A stretch of 64,000 bases of DNA from Halobacillus salinarum (GTDB lineage: Bacteria; Bacillota; Bacilli; Bacillales; Halobacillaceae): NCBI RefSeq assembly GCF_022919095.1, contig NZ_CP095073.1:2542001-2606000 (forward strand). The letters are read 5' to 3'. A model generated the notes under the pieces. It worked only from the letters and a program-made list of their open reading frames with translations. It searched no databases and was not told where the DNA came from. Numbering within the stretch: the stretch's first letter is position 1; each line of letters starts with the position of its first letter. A program made the position numbers and the translations under genes. Of this stretch, positions 52,595 to 62,640 are shown piece after piece.

Positions 52595-53950
52595 TTAATG
52601 GTTGGTGATTGTTGGTAGATAATAGTCAGGTATAAAACTCGTTGTTGTATCACCTGCACGAAATCTCTCGTGGGTGATGATTCTTTTCAGCATCGTCAAG
52701 TTCGATTTAATGCCTTCAATTTCATACTGGTGAAGTGCTTTTGTCAGCCTTTCAATTGCTTCTGTCCGCGTTGCTCCGCTTACCACAAGCTTTGCAATCA
52801 TCGGATCATAAAATGGAGTGACTTTCGAATCCCCCGTGACGGCTAATTCATGCCGAATTCCTTCTCCTTCCGGCAATTGTAAACGAGTGATTTGTCCTGG
52901 AGAAGGATAAAACGTATTGGAATCCTCGGCGTAGACTCTGACTTCAATGGCATGGCCATGAATCGTCAAATCTTCCTGACGGATGGATAGCTTTTCCCCT
53001 GCTGCAACTAGAAGCTGTTGTTCGACTAAATCAATGCCTGTAATTTCTTCTGTCACCGGATGTTCCACCTGAAGCCTTGTATTCATTTCAAGAAAATAGA
53101 AGTCTTCTTGGTCATCCACGAGAAACTCAATAGTACCAGCGTTCGAATAACCGAGCGTTTCAACTGCTTTCATCGCACTTTCTCCCATCTTGTGTCTTGT
53201 TTCTTCAGAAAGAAAAGGCGAAGGTGCTTCTTCGACAACTTTTTGATGCCGTCTTTGAATTGAACATTCCCGCTCGAACAAATAGATGTGATTGCCATGT
53301 TCATCTGCTAAAACTTGGATTTCTATGTGGTGAGGATCAACAATCTGCTTTTCAAGAAACATTTTCCCATCCCCAAAGAAGGTTTCTGCACGCTTTGAAT
53401 TGCCTTCAAACGCCTTCTCAATCTCCTCATCATTGGAAACAGCCTGCATACCGATTCCGCCTCCGCCTGCTGCTGCTTTCAGCATGATCGGATAACCGTA
53501 TTGATTAGCCAGCTCTTTCGCTTCATTTGTGTCGGCGATTGCTTCCTCCGTACCAGGTACGATCGGAACACCGGCTTTCTTCATCGTCTTCCTTGCAGCA
53601 ATTTTATCGCCCATTTTCGCGATTACTTCTGCTTTTGGACCTATGAATACGAGTCCTTCCGCTTCCACCCTGCGGGCAAATTCTGCATTTTCACTTAACA
53701 GGCCATAGCCAGGATGAATCGCTTCTGCCTGGGATTCCTTTGCTGCTTGAAGAATTTTGTCAATATTTAAATACGATTCATTGACTCTTGGTTTGCCGAT
53801 CAAATAGCTCTCATCCGCTTCCTTTACAAAAGGTGCGTACTGATCAGCTTCAGAGAACACAGCAACGGTCTGAACATTCAGCCTCTTACAAGTTCGAATG
53901 ATCCTCGAGGCAATTTCGCCCCGATTGGCAATAAGTATTTTATTAAACAT
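52595..53950 (-). CDS. yngH: Biotin carboxylase subunit (acyl-CoA carboxylase)
   Basis: ATP-grasp biotin carboxylase, 451 residues. Motifs: FNKILIANRGEIASRIIRTC, IHPGYGLLSENAEFA, the glycine-rich ATP lid KAAAGGGGIGM, RECSIQRRHQKVVEEAPSP, FLEMNTRLQVEHPVTEEITGIDLV and GHAIEVRVYAEDSNTFYPSPG. Carboxylates the biotin on the small carrier encoded next. The domain set matches acyl-CoA carboxylases; AccC of fatty-acid synthesis is normally beside accB, so this copy belongs to the catabolic operon. Confidence 0.92.
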   Translation of the reverse strand: MFNKILIANRGEIASRIIRTCKRLNVQTVAVFSEADQYAPFVKEADESYLIGKPRVNESYLNIDKILQAAKESQAEAIHPGYGLLSENAEFARRVEAEGLVFIGPKAEVIAKMGDKIAARKTMKKAGVPIVPGTEEAIADTNEAKELANQYGYPIMLKAAAGGGGIGMQAVSNDEEIEKAFEGNSKRAETFFGDGKMFLEKQIVDPHHIEIQVLADEHGNHIYLFERECSIQRRHQKVVEEAPSPFLSEETRHKMGESAMKAVETLGYSNAGTIEFLVDDQEDFYFLEMNTRLQVEHPVTEEITGIDLVEQQLLVAAGEKLSIRQEDLTIHGHAIEVRVYAEDSNTFYPSPGQITRLQLPEGEGIRHELAVTGDSKVTPFYDPMIAKLVVSGATRTEAIERLTKALHQYEIEGIKSNLTMLKRIITHERFRAGDTTTSFIPDYYLPTITNH

Positions 53951-53970
53951 CCAAGAATTCTCCCTTCTCG

Positions 53971-55611
53971 TCAGGATTTGATATCGATAAGATCCAGTGC
54001 ATCTTCCCTCAGTTTAAATTTTTGAATTTTCCCGCTGGCTGTCATCGGGTACTCTTTTGTAAATGTAATGTAACGGGGAATTTTATGCTTGGAAATTTGC
54101 CCTTCACAAAAGTTGCGGATATCTTCATCCTTTAAGCTTTTACCTTCTTTAGGAATAATCCAGGCCATGATTTCTTCTCCATACTTTTGGTCCGGTACTC
54201 CTATGACCTGTACATCCAATACATCCGGATGCTGGTATAAAAATTCTTCAATCTCCCGAGGATACACATTTTCTCCACCTCGGATAATCATGTCTTTCAT
54301 TCGCCCGGTGATCTCTACATAGCCATCCTGATCCATGACTGCGATGTCTCCTGTATGGAGAAAGCCTTCTTCATCAATCGCTGCTTCTGTTGCTTCCTCG
54401 TTTTTATAATAGCCTTTCATGACCAAATACCCACGAGTGCAAAGCTCGCCGGGAATTCCCGGTTCTGCTTCCTTCCCGGTAGCTGGATCGATGATTTTCA
54501 CTTCCACATTTGGATGCGCTTTTCCTACGCTTGAAACCCTGAGCTCAATAGGATCATCCGTGCGCGTCTGAGTGATAACAGGAGACGATTCCGTCTGACC
54601 GTAAGCAATCGTAATCTCTGTTGCTCCCATTTTATCCATGACCCCTTTCATCACTTCCATCGGACAGGTCGATCCGGCCATTATCCCTGTTCGTAAGGTT
54701 TCAGGCTTGAGATCGTCGAACGATGGATCATTTAATTCAGCGATAAACATCGTAGGCACTCCGTGAAGACCGGTACATGCTTCATCCCGGACAGCTTTTA
54801 GAACCTTTTCAGGGTGAAACTGCTCCAGAATGACCATCGTCGTTGCTTTAGAAACGGCGGCCATCGTACCCAGCACACAACCGAAGCAATGAAAGAAAGG
54901 AACGGGAATACACAGCCGGTCTTCCTCGGTTAACCGCATGCAGTCAGCCACCTGGTTGCCGTTGTTAACGATGTTGTAATGAGTGAGCATGACGCCTTTC
55001 GGAAAACCTGTTGTGCCGGAAGTATACTGCATGTTGATCACATCGTGAATGTGGAGCGTATGTTGACGTTCTGCTAACGCGTTTTCACTTGTAGAACGGC
55101 TCATGTCAAGGATATCCTGCCACGTAAAACAGCCGGCATATTCTTTTTCGCTTAATATGATTACATTTTTTAATCGGGGAAGCCGCTCGCTTTGAAGATC
55201 TCCTTTAATCGAAGAATCCAATTCTGGACAGATTTCCTTTAAAATATCGATATAGGATGTACCTCTGAACTCTTCAGCGAGAATAAGCGTCGTAGCATCC
55301 GATTGACTTAACAAATATTCCAGCTCTTGTGCCCGGTAATTCGTATTGACCGTGACAAGTACTGCTCCTGCTTTAGCCGTAGCAAACTGCGAAGTCAGCC
55401 ACTCCGGCTTATTATCGGACCAGATTGCAATGTGCTCCCCTTTTTCAATCCCTAATGACATCAGTCCTCTCGCCGCAATGTTAGTCATCTCATTAAATTC
55501 ACGGTACGTTTTTCTCAATTTTTTTTCTGGATAAACCATCGCTTCATAGTCGGGATATTTCTCTGCCTGTGCTTCAAGCAGTTGACCTACCGTTTTTTCT
55601 AAAAGAGCCAT
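53971..55611 (-). CDS. yngI: Acyl-CoA synthetase (AMP-forming), YngI type
   Basis: Adenylate-forming acyl-CoA ligase, 546 residues. MQYTSGTTGFPKGVMLTHYN is the P-loop; PFFHCFGCVLG, YGQTESSPV, GELCTRGYLVMKGYYKNE, HTGDIAVMDQDGYVEITGRMKDMIIRGGENVYPREIEEF (A7-A8, in parts) and TASGKIQKFKLR with the C-terminal catalytic Lys follow. In the yng operon it activates a branched or medium-chain acid, exact substrate unknown. Confidence 0.9.
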   Translation of the reverse strand: MALLEKTVGQLLEAQAEKYPDYEAMVYPEKKLRKTYREFNEMTNIAARGLMSLGIEKGEHIAIWSDNKPEWLTSQFATAKAGAVLVTVNTNYRAQELEYLLSQSDATTLILAEEFRGTSYIDILKEICPELDSSIKGDLQSERLPRLKNVIILSEKEYAGCFTWQDILDMSRSTSENALAERQHTLHIHDVINMQYTSGTTGFPKGVMLTHYNIVNNGNQVADCMRLTEEDRLCIPVPFFHCFGCVLGTMAAVSKATTMVILEQFHPEKVLKAVRDEACTGLHGVPTMFIAELNDPSFDDLKPETLRTGIMAGSTCPMEVMKGVMDKMGATEITIAYGQTESSPVITQTRTDDPIELRVSSVGKAHPNVEVKIIDPATGKEAEPGIPGELCTRGYLVMKGYYKNEEATEAAIDEEGFLHTGDIAVMDQDGYVEITGRMKDMIIRGGENVYPREIEEFLYQHPDVLDVQVIGVPDQKYGEEIMAWIIPKEGKSLKDEDIRNFCEGQISKHKIPRYITFTKEYPMTASGKIQKFKLREDALDLIDIKS

Positions 55612-55633
55612 CAGCGTTCCTCCTTTTTATTTG

Positions 55634-56776
55634 TTAACATCCAAGCTGGCGTGCGATAACCATACGCTGTATTTCCGACGTTCCTTCCCCGATTTCCAGA
55701 AGTTTGGCATCTCTCAGAAAACGCTCCACTTCGTATTCCTGCATATATCCGTATCCTCCGTGTATTTGAATGGCCTGATTAGAAGATCTGAAAGCGGTTT
55801 CAGATGCGAACAATTTTGCAAAGGCAGATTCCTTAGTAAACGGCTTGCCTTGATCTTTCAGCCATGCGGCCTTCAGCACCATATTCCTGGCAAGTTCCAC
55901 TTCCATGGCCATGTCCGCCAGTTTAAATTGAATCGCCTGAAATTTAGATATCGACTGACCAAACTGTTTTCTCTCTTTGGCATAGGAGAGAGCTCTGTCA
56001 AGCGAAGCCTGAGCAATACCTACGGCTAAAGCAGCTATGGAAATTCTGCCTCCATCAAGCGTATGAAGAAACTGTCCAAATCCTTTTTTCGGGTCTCCGA
56101 GAATATTTTCTTTAGGTACTTTCACATCTTCTAAAATGATTTCAGACGTGTTTGAACCGCGGACACCCATTTTTTCATAAGGGCTGGTAATTGACATGCC
56201 TTCTGTACCTTTTGGAATAATAAAGGCAGAAATGATGTTTTTTCCATCGTCTCTTTTGCCGGACACAGCGGTAACCGTTATCGACCGCGCGTATTCAGCG
56301 TTGGTAATCCAGCATTTCTCCCCATTAATGACATATTGGTCGCCTTCTAGAATGGCACGTGTTTTCGTTCCTCCTGCGTCAGAACCTGCATTCGGCTCCG
56401 TCAAACCAAAGGAAGCAAGTGCTTCCCCTTTCGCTAAAGGGACTAAAAATTCCTGCTTTTGTTCTTCCGTTCCAAAATAATAGATCGGACTTGCGCCTAA
56501 AGATACAGCAGCCGCATAGCTTAGTCCTGTCGAACCGCACACACGGCCGATTTCTTCCACTGCGAGCGCATAAGATATAGTATCTCCGCCGGCACCTCCG
56601 TACTCTTCAGGAAACGGGATTCCAAGTAATCCAAGGGCTCCCATTTCCTTAAATATATCGTCTGGAAACGATGCATCCCTGTCAATTTCAACCGCACGCG
56701 GCTGAATCACATCTGCTGCGAAATCACGTACCATTTTTCTCGTCATTTCCTGTTCTTTTGTCAGTTCGAAGTTCAT
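55634..56776 (-). CDS. yngJ: Acyl-CoA dehydrogenase, probable isovaleryl-CoA dehydrogenase
   Basis: FAD acyl-CoA dehydrogenase, 380 residues. MNFELTKEQEMTRKMVRDFA start, ASFGLTEPNAGSD, KCWITNAEYA, RKQFGQSISKFQAIQFKLADM, IQIHGGYGYMQEYEVERFLRDAK and LEIGEGTSEIQRMVIAR. The carrier operon and homology to B. subtilis YngJ suggest isovaleryl-CoA to 3-methylcrotonyl-CoA; short-chain acyl-CoA is the alternative. ATG 56776 follows GAGGAGG; the frame is open to 56827, but that stretch crosses the operator. Confidence 0.9.
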   Translation of the reverse strand: MNFELTKEQEMTRKMVRDFAADVIQPRAVEIDRDASFPDDIFKEMGALGLLGIPFPEEYGGAGGDTISYALAVEEIGRVCGSTGLSYAAAVSLGASPIYYFGTEEQKQEFLVPLAKGEALASFGLTEPNAGSDAGGTKTRAILEGDQYVINGEKCWITNAEYARSITVTAVSGKRDDGKNIISAFIIPKGTEGMSITSPYEKMGVRGSNTSEIILEDVKVPKENILGDPKKGFGQFLHTLDGGRISIAALAVGIAQASLDRALSYAKERKQFGQSISKFQAIQFKLADMAMEVELARNMVLKAAWLKDQGKPFTKESAFAKLFASETAFRSSNQAIQIHGGYGYMQEYEVERFLRDAKLLEIGEGTSEIQRMVIARQLGC

Positions 56777-56800
56777 ACGTGTTCCTCCTCTATTTTCTCT

Positions 56801-56824
56801 AAGACCGACTGGTTGGTCGGTCTT
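56801..56824. promoter_or_regulatory. TetR-type operator ahead of yngJ
   Basis: AAGACCGAC and GTCGGTCTT form perfect 9-bp arms around six bases, a typical TetR-family operator. It lies between the tetR stop and the yngJ ribosome site, so the TetR protein encoded upstream probably represses the operon from here. Confidence 0.75.
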
Positions 56825-56847
56825 CACCTAAAAAAAAATGAAAGCGT

Positions 56848-57480
56848 TTACTCACTTTCGTAAAAAAAAGGGACATGGAGTAAATGTTGATGATAATCCT
56901 TTTCTTCTCCAACTGGAAGGAGAGAATGAAGGATTAAGTCCACAAATACATCGGCAATTTCATTAATGGAATACGTTCCGTCCTGCTTATACCATTTATA
57001 AATCCAATTCACCATGCCAAGGATCGCCATACCCGTAATTTCTGGTGGGAGCTCCTTACGAAAATGACCACTCTCCTGGCCTTCAGTGATCACTGCAAAA
57101 ATCAGCTGTTTAAACTCATCGCGTTTACGCTTGATCGGCTCCTCGTATTCCGGCTTTAAGTAATTGCTCTCCTGATAAAACACCGAAATATGGGGTTTAT
57201 ACAAATCAAAGACCTGGACAAACGCACGGATGATAGACTGGATTTTTTTAACGGGGGAACCCTGTGTTCGATCTGCAGCTTTTGCTTCTTGTAATACATA
57301 TGTAATGAAGGCATCGTGAATTACAAACAGTAGTTCATCTTTAGAATGAAAGTGATGGTAAAAGCCGCCTTTGGACGTATTGCTGGCCAAAACGATCTGG
57401 TTAACGGTTACGCCATGAAATCCGAACTTATCAAACAAATCAAGGGATACCTCAATGATGGTGCTTCTCAAATCAGCCAT
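56848..57480 (-). CDS. TetR-family regulator of the yng operon
   Basis: TetR-type repressor, 210 residues. HTH region LDLFDKFGFHGVTVNQIVLASNTSKGGFYHHFHSKDELLFVI (shown by its parts: helix 2 to 4). The C-terminal domain resembles FadR/KstR2-like acyl-CoA-responsive members, with the FYQESNYLKPEYEEPIKRKRDEF element. It sits upstream of yngJ in the same orientation with a palindromic operator between them. The effector is probably an acyl-CoA intermediate of leucine breakdown, by analogy. Confidence 0.87.
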   Translation of the reverse strand: MADLRSTIIEVSLDLFDKFGFHGVTVNQIVLASNTSKGGFYHHFHSKDELLFVIHDAFITYVLQEAKAADRTQGSPVKKIQSIIRAFVQVFDLYKPHISVFYQESNYLKPEYEEPIKRKRDEFKQLIFAVITEGQESGHFRKELPPEITGMAILGMVNWIYKWYKQDGTYSINEIADVFVDLILHSLLPVGEEKDYHQHLLHVPFFYESE

Positions 57481-57558
57481 ATATCATCCCCATTCTGCTG
57501 AATACACATTCATTTTATCACAGTTTTCAGAAAACACAAAGCTTTCTTCCCATATAAA

Positions 57559-57591
57559 AAACCAGCCTCCATAGTTACGGCAGGCTGGTTT
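57559..57591 (-). terminator. Terminator of parC
   Basis: Stem AAACCAGCCT / AGGCTGGTTT with a 13-base loop, seven bases after the parC stop, on the minus strand. Confidence 0.85.
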
Positions 57592-57597
57592 GTACAT

Positions 57598-60054
57598 TTA
57601 AATTTCTTGTTCTGGTTCCTCAAAGGGTTTTTCGTATTCCGGCTTTATCCAGGCTTCTACAACACCGCCTGATTGTTCCGTATCCATCACATAAGAACCG
57701 TTGCTGTACCGATCATTCGCTTTAAAATCCATCGGATGAACGGCAAGCGTCTCCTGATTGACTGATTTAATCATGACATTGTCGGTGTTTTTGACAACAT
57801 GAAGATCTACGAGCCGGTGAGGATTTGATTTTAACTCCCGAAGCATGATCACGCCTCGCTTTGCCCTGGAAGTACGGTCGAATTCCTTCAGCCTCATCCG
57901 CTTCACTGCTCCCCGGTGAGTCGTAATGATCAAGGAAGGGTCGTCCGCTTCATCAAATGCTTGTCCAGACACAAGGATATCATCATCTTTTAGATTCATG
58001 GCTTTCACACCTGCTGCTCTCTGGCCGACAGGATTGATTTCCTCTTCATGAAACCAAAGCCCGTAAGCTTTATTAGAAGCGACAAAAATGGACTGGGACC
58101 CGTCGGTCATGTGTACATCCACCACTTCATCATCGCCTTTTAAGTTGATCGCAACAAGAGACTTCGAATGCCTTTGTGCCTGATACAAAGAAAGCTCACT
58201 CTTTTTAACCATTCCATTTTTCGTAAAGAACACGAGAAAACGATCCTCTTTGAAGGCACGTACAGGAATGGCTTCGACGAAATATTCTTCCTTTTCAAGC
58301 TGGACGATATTCGCTATATGCTGGCCGAGATCCTTCCAACGAATATCCGGAAGCTTATGAACAGGCAGGTACAAATATTTCCCTAAATTCGTAAACAACA
58401 GAATTGTATCCGTCGTATTCATTTCGAACAGCCTTAAGATGTGATCTTCTTCTTTCATGGCGAAATCTTCACCGTTCGATGCGGCGTACGAACGCAGACT
58501 CGTCCGTTTAATGTAGCCATCCTTCGTAACGGACACGAGCACATCTTCACTCGCCACCGTAACTTCCAGATCAACTTTAAGTTCTTCTACTTGTTCCTCG
58601 ATCTGAGTGAGCCTCGGGTCGTTGTATTTCTTCTTCATAGACCGTAAATCCGCTTTGATCACTTTCATCAGTTCGTGCTGGTTATTGAGCAGTTTTTCTA
58701 AATACTCGATCTGCTTTCGTAATTCTTCCGCTTCTTTCTGCAATAGCGTGATGTCAGTGTTAGTCAATCGATAGAGCTGAAGTGTAACAATGGCTTCGGA
58801 TTGAACTTCTGTAAAGTCGTATTTGGCAATCAGCTGCTGCTTCGCATCCTGCTTATCTTTAGAAGCGCGTATAGTAGCAATAACTTCATCGAGAATCGAA
58901 ATGGCTTTGATCAGCCCTTCTACAATGTGCGCTCTTTTTTTTGCTTTTCTCAAATCATATTCCGCTTGTCTTGTGACGACGTTCCGCTGATGAGCAATAT
59001 AGGCATCGAGAATCATCGGTAGGCTTAACAGTGTCGGCGTACGATCATGAATCGCCACCATATTAAAGTTATAGGAAATCTGCAGATCGGTGTGCTTGAA
59101 CAGATAATTCAAGACCCCTTCACTATTGGCATCCTTCTTTAATTCTACGACGACACGGAGTCCTGTTCGGTCCGTTTCATCCCTGACTTCTGCAATCCCT
59201 TCCACTTTACGGTCAATTCGGAGTTCATCCATCCGCTTAACCATAGAGGCTTTGTTTACTTCATAAGGAATTTCATCAATAATAATCTGCTCACGGCCGC
59301 CGCGGACTTTTTGAATCTCTGCCCGTCCGCGGACGACGATTTTGCCTTTTCCTGTTTCGTAGGCTTTCCGGATCCCATCGATCCCTTGAATTGTTCCACC
59401 TGTTGGAAAGTCAGGACCCGATAATTTTGTCATCAGTTCCGGCACTCCTGCACTTGGCTTATCAATTCTCATGATGACAGCATCAATGACCTCGCCTAAA
59501 TTATGAGGAGGAATTTCTGTAGCATAACCTGCTGAAATTCCAGTCGAGCCATTGACAAGCAAATTCGGAAACTTCGCAGGAAGCACAGTCGGTTCCTCGA
59601 TCGTATCATCAAAGTTAGGAATGAATTCAACGGTTTCCTTTTCAATATCTCTCAGCAGTTCCGAGGAAATGCTGGAAAGACGAGCTTCTGTATAACGCAT
59701 GGCCGCTGGAGGATCTCCATCTACACTTCCGTTATTCCCATGCATCTCTACAAGCGGATTCCGCACTTTCCAAGTCTGGCTCAGTCTGACCATCGCATCA
59801 TAGACGGACGTATCTCCATGCGGATGGTAATTTCCGATTACAGTACCTACCGTTTTTGCTGATTTCCGGTAAGGTTTATCGAATGTATTTCTCTCCTGAT
59901 GCATCGCGTACAAAATTCTTCGCTGAACCGGTTTCAGCCCATCTCTCGTATCAGGAAGTGCTCTTTCTTGAATAATATATTTACTATACCGTCCAAACCG
60001 GTCGCCCAGCACCTCTTCAAAAGGTAAGTCTAAAAACTTTTCTGCCTCAGCCAA
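57598..60054 (-). CDS. parC: DNA topoisomerase IV subunit A
   Basis: Type IIA topoisomerase subunit, 818 residues, which cleaves and rejoins DNA for decatenation. Catalytic Tyr121 is in PAAMRYTEARLS; the quinolone-determining region reads HPHGDTSVYDAM, with Ser83 in the drug-contact position. The C-terminal beta-pinwheel lacks a GyrA box (QRRGGKG), which separates it from GyrA, and parE precedes it. Fifteen bases separate it from the parE stop. Confidence 0.93.
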   Translation of the reverse strand: MAEAEKFLDLPFEEVLGDRFGRYSKYIIQERALPDTRDGLKPVQRRILYAMHQERNTFDKPYRKSAKTVGTVIGNYHPHGDTSVYDAMVRLSQTWKVRNPLVEMHGNNGSVDGDPPAAMRYTEARLSSISSELLRDIEKETVEFIPNFDDTIEEPTVLPAKFPNLLVNGSTGISAGYATEIPPHNLGEVIDAVIMRIDKPSAGVPELMTKLSGPDFPTGGTIQGIDGIRKAYETGKGKIVVRGRAEIQKVRGGREQIIIDEIPYEVNKASMVKRMDELRIDRKVEGIAEVRDETDRTGLRVVVELKKDANSEGVLNYLFKHTDLQISYNFNMVAIHDRTPTLLSLPMILDAYIAHQRNVVTRQAEYDLRKAKKRAHIVEGLIKAISILDEVIATIRASKDKQDAKQQLIAKYDFTEVQSEAIVTLQLYRLTNTDITLLQKEAEELRKQIEYLEKLLNNQHELMKVIKADLRSMKKKYNDPRLTQIEEQVEELKVDLEVTVASEDVLVSVTKDGYIKRTSLRSYAASNGEDFAMKEEDHILRLFEMNTTDTILLFTNLGKYLYLPVHKLPDIRWKDLGQHIANIVQLEKEEYFVEAIPVRAFKEDRFLVFFTKNGMVKKSELSLYQAQRHSKSLVAINLKGDDEVVDVHMTDGSQSIFVASNKAYGLWFHEEEINPVGQRAAGVKAMNLKDDDILVSGQAFDEADDPSLIITTHRGAVKRMRLKEFDRTSRAKRGVIMLRELKSNPHRLVDLHVVKNTDNVMIKSVNQETLAVHPMDFKANDRYSNGSYVMDTEQSGGVVEAWIKPEYEKPFEEPEQEI

Positions 60055-60068
60055 CAGAATATCCCCCT

Positions 60069-62024
60069 TTATGTCTGAATTTTTTCGTTTTCTAGTATGT
60101 TTGCTTCATCATCCAGCCCAAAAGCAACATGGGATTCAATCCATTTTCGGCGAGGTTCCACTTTATCTCCCATCAAGGTTGTCACTCGTCGTTCCACTCT
60201 TGCTAAATCATCAATGGTTACTCTTATTAAGGTACGGGATTCAGGATTCATAGTGGTCTCCCACAGCTGGTCTGCATTCATTTCCCCCAGACCCTTATAC
60301 CGCTGGATCGTATAACCATTTTTAAATTCTTTTAAAATCTTCTTCATGCCTTCGTCATCCCAGGCATATTCGGTCTGTTCCTTTTTGCCTTTTCTTTTAG
60401 AGACTTTATACAACGGCGGAAGTGCAATATATACCTTCCCTGCTTCCACAAGCGGTCTCATATATCGGTAGAAAAAAGTGAGCAGCAGGACTTGTATGTG
60501 AGCTCCGTCCGTATCGGCATCAGTCATGATGATAATTTTATCATAATTACAATCCTCAAGCGTAAAGTCTCCGCCAACACCGGCGCCGATCGTATGAATA
60601 ATCGTTGAAATTTCTTCATTTTTAAAGATATCAGCAATCTTTGCTTTTTCTGTATTAATAACTTTTCCCCTCAACGGCAGGACCGCTTGGAATTTACGAT
60701 CCCTTCCCTGCTTGGCCGAACCACCTGCTGAGTCTCCCTCAACGAGATACAGTTCATTCTTCTCTGCATTTCGGGATTGCGCTGGAGTAAGCTTGCCGCT
60801 CAGCATCGTATCCTTCCGCTTCTTCTTTTTACCGGAACGCGCATCTTCTCTGGCTTTGCGTGCTGCTTCCCTCGCTTCTTTTGCTTTAAGGGCTTTTTTG
60901 ATCAGCATGGAAGCTACATCCGGGTTTTCCTCAAGGAAATAAGACAAATGCTCAGCTACGACGGCATCAACCGATGACCTTGCTTCTGAAGTTCCAAGCT
61001 TACTTTTCGTTTGACCTTCAAACTGCAGCAGCTCCTCAGGAATTCTAACGGAAATAATGGCCGTAAATCCTTCACGGATATCATTTCCTTCTAAATTTTT
61101 ATCCTTATCCTTCAGAAGCTGGGCCCTTCTTGCATAATCATTAAAAATTCGTGTAATGGCCGTTTTGGCTCCTGATTCATGAGTACCGCCGTCTCTTGTC
61201 CGTACATTATTTACAAAGGACAGCATGCTTTCAGCAAAGCCATCGTTAAATTGAAAAGCAAAGTCGACTTCAATACTGCCATTTGACCCTTCAAAAGAAA
61301 CGACAGGATGCAGAGTGTCCTTTTCTTCATTTAAATATGCAACAAATGATTCCAATCCGTCATTGTATTGGTAGGATTCTTCCGTAACGCCATCCCTTTT
61401 ATCAACAAGATTGATTTGGAAACCTTTTAATAGAAAAGCTGCTTCCCGGAGCCGCTCTGATAGAGTTTCAAAATTAAACTTAGTGATCGAAAACAAGCCC
61501 GGATCCGGCTTAAAACGTATCGTTGTTCCAGATTTTCTTGTGTTCCCTTTATTCTCCAGGGAGGTGACAGGGACCCCGCCATTTTCAAACCGCTGGTAAA
61601 ATTTCTCACCATCCCGGCAAATATAAACCTCCAGCCATTCCGACAAAGCATTCACAACAGAAGCTCCGACACCATGCAGTCCTCCGCTTGATTTATAGCC
61701 GCCCTGGCCGAATTTGCCTCCGGCATGAAGCACAGTCATGATGACTTCTGGAGTCGGCTTTCCTGTTCTGTGCATCCCGGTAGGCATTCCTCGTCCTTCA
61801 TCCTCTACAGAAACGCTTCCGTCCTGATGAAGAGTGACTGTCATCGCTTGTCCGAAACCAGCTAAAGCTTCGTCTACAGCGTTATCGACAATTTCATAAA
61901 CCAGATGGTGCAAACCGCGGTGATCTGTTGACCCAATATACATTCCGGGCCGCTTTCTTACCGCTTCCAACCCCTCCAGTACTTGAATGGAATCATCTGA
62001 GTAGGCTTGTTGTTGTTTTGACAA
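60069..62024 (-). CDS. parE: DNA topoisomerase IV subunit B
   Basis: ATPase subunit of topoisomerase IV, about 651 residues. GHKL ATPase blocks are IVDNAVDEALAG, VEDEGRGMPTG and HGVGASVVNALS; the TOPRIM metal site is VEGDSAGGSAKQGRD and IIMTDADTDGAHI. I take TTG 62024 as start: the product MSKQQQAYSDDSIQVLEG resembles the B. subtilis N-terminus and AAAGGAG lies 11 bases upstream. Upstream in-frame codons to 62147 lack support and give an unusual extension. Confidence 0.9.
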   Translation of the reverse strand: MSKQQQAYSDDSIQVLEGLEAVRKRPGMYIGSTDHRGLHHLVYEIVDNAVDEALAGFGQAMTVTLHQDGSVSVEDEGRGMPTGMHRTGKPTPEVIMTVLHAGGKFGQGGYKSSGGLHGVGASVVNALSEWLEVYICRDGEKFYQRFENGGVPVTSLENKGNTRKSGTTIRFKPDPGLFSITKFNFETLSERLREAAFLLKGFQINLVDKRDGVTEESYQYNDGLESFVAYLNEEKDTLHPVVSFEGSNGSIEVDFAFQFNDGFAESMLSFVNNVRTRDGGTHESGAKTAITRIFNDYARRAQLLKDKDKNLEGNDIREGFTAIISVRIPEELLQFEGQTKSKLGTSEARSSVDAVVAEHLSYFLEENPDVASMLIKKALKAKEAREAARKAREDARSGKKKKRKDTMLSGKLTPAQSRNAEKNELYLVEGDSAGGSAKQGRDRKFQAVLPLRGKVINTEKAKIADIFKNEEISTIIHTIGAGVGGDFTLEDCNYDKIIIMTDADTDGAHIQVLLLTFFYRYMRPLVEAGKVYIALPPLYKVSKRKGKKEQTEYAWDDEGMKKILKEFKNGYTIQRYKGLGEMNADQLWETTMNPESRTLIRVTIDDLARVERRVTTLMGDKVEPRRKWIESHVAFGLDDEANILENEKIQT

Positions 62025-62170
62025 TTTTCCATCGGCTCCTTTCTGCTCGACAGCATCTACATCTATAATAGAACAAATGTTCGCAAGTGTAAACGTCCCA
62101 TAAAAGCATCGCTTGTTATATTGTAGCGGTTTTGACGAAAGACGCAAATAAAATTCTTTCTTAACAAAGG

Positions 62171-62197
62171 AAAAACCCCTGCATAAACAGGGATTTT
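62171..62197 (-). terminator. Weak hairpin between yneT and parE
   Basis: AAAAACCCCTG / CAGGGATTTT with a mismatch and six-base loop. Possible partial terminator after yneT. Confidence 0.4.
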
Positions 62198-62215
62198 AAC
62201 CAGTTCCTATATCTT

Positions 62216-62629
62216 TTATCGGAGCACGGCGTGCGCGACTTTAATGCACATGTCCATAATAACAAGCTTATCGGTATCTTTTAAATATTCATACGCTTCT
62301 TCATGAATTACTCCTAATTGTCCCCAAAACGCTTCAGCTTTAACCGTCCGGCATTCACGTGCAATTTCAGGTAAGTGTTCCGGTCTGCGGAACACATTGA
62401 TGATGTCGATCGGTTCTTCCACTTCCGTTATGCTTCCATATGCCTTTTCACCTAATGCTTCTCCAATCGTCGGATTTACAGGAATAATCCTGTAACCTGC
62501 TTGCTGCATGGCCTGACTCACCTGGTAGGAAGTACGCGCCGGGTTATCGGAGAGACCTATGACAGCGATGGTCTTCGATTCATCCAGAAGTTTTTTGATC
62601 TGGTCTCTGGAAGGGTTTTCAAATGGCAT
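62216..62629 (-). CDS. yneT: CoA-binding domain protein
   Basis: A 137-residue Rossmann-like CoA_binding-2 protein: TIAVIGLSDNPARTSYQVSQAMQQAGY, IIPVNPTI, INVFRRPEHLPEIARE and FWGQLGVIHEEA. B. subtilis YneT is next to parE as here. Function unknown. GGAGGAATATT precedes the ATG. It lies eleven bases downstream of the osmoprotectant gene, so it may be co-transcribed with it. Confidence 0.85.
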   Translation of the reverse strand: MPFENPSRDQIKKLLDESKTIAVIGLSDNPARTSYQVSQAMQQAGYRIIPVNPTIGEALGEKAYGSITEVEEPIDIINVFRRPEHLPEIARECRTVKAEAFWGQLGVIHEEAYEYLKDTDKLVIMDMCIKVAHAVLR

Positions 62630-62640
62630 GAATATTCCTC

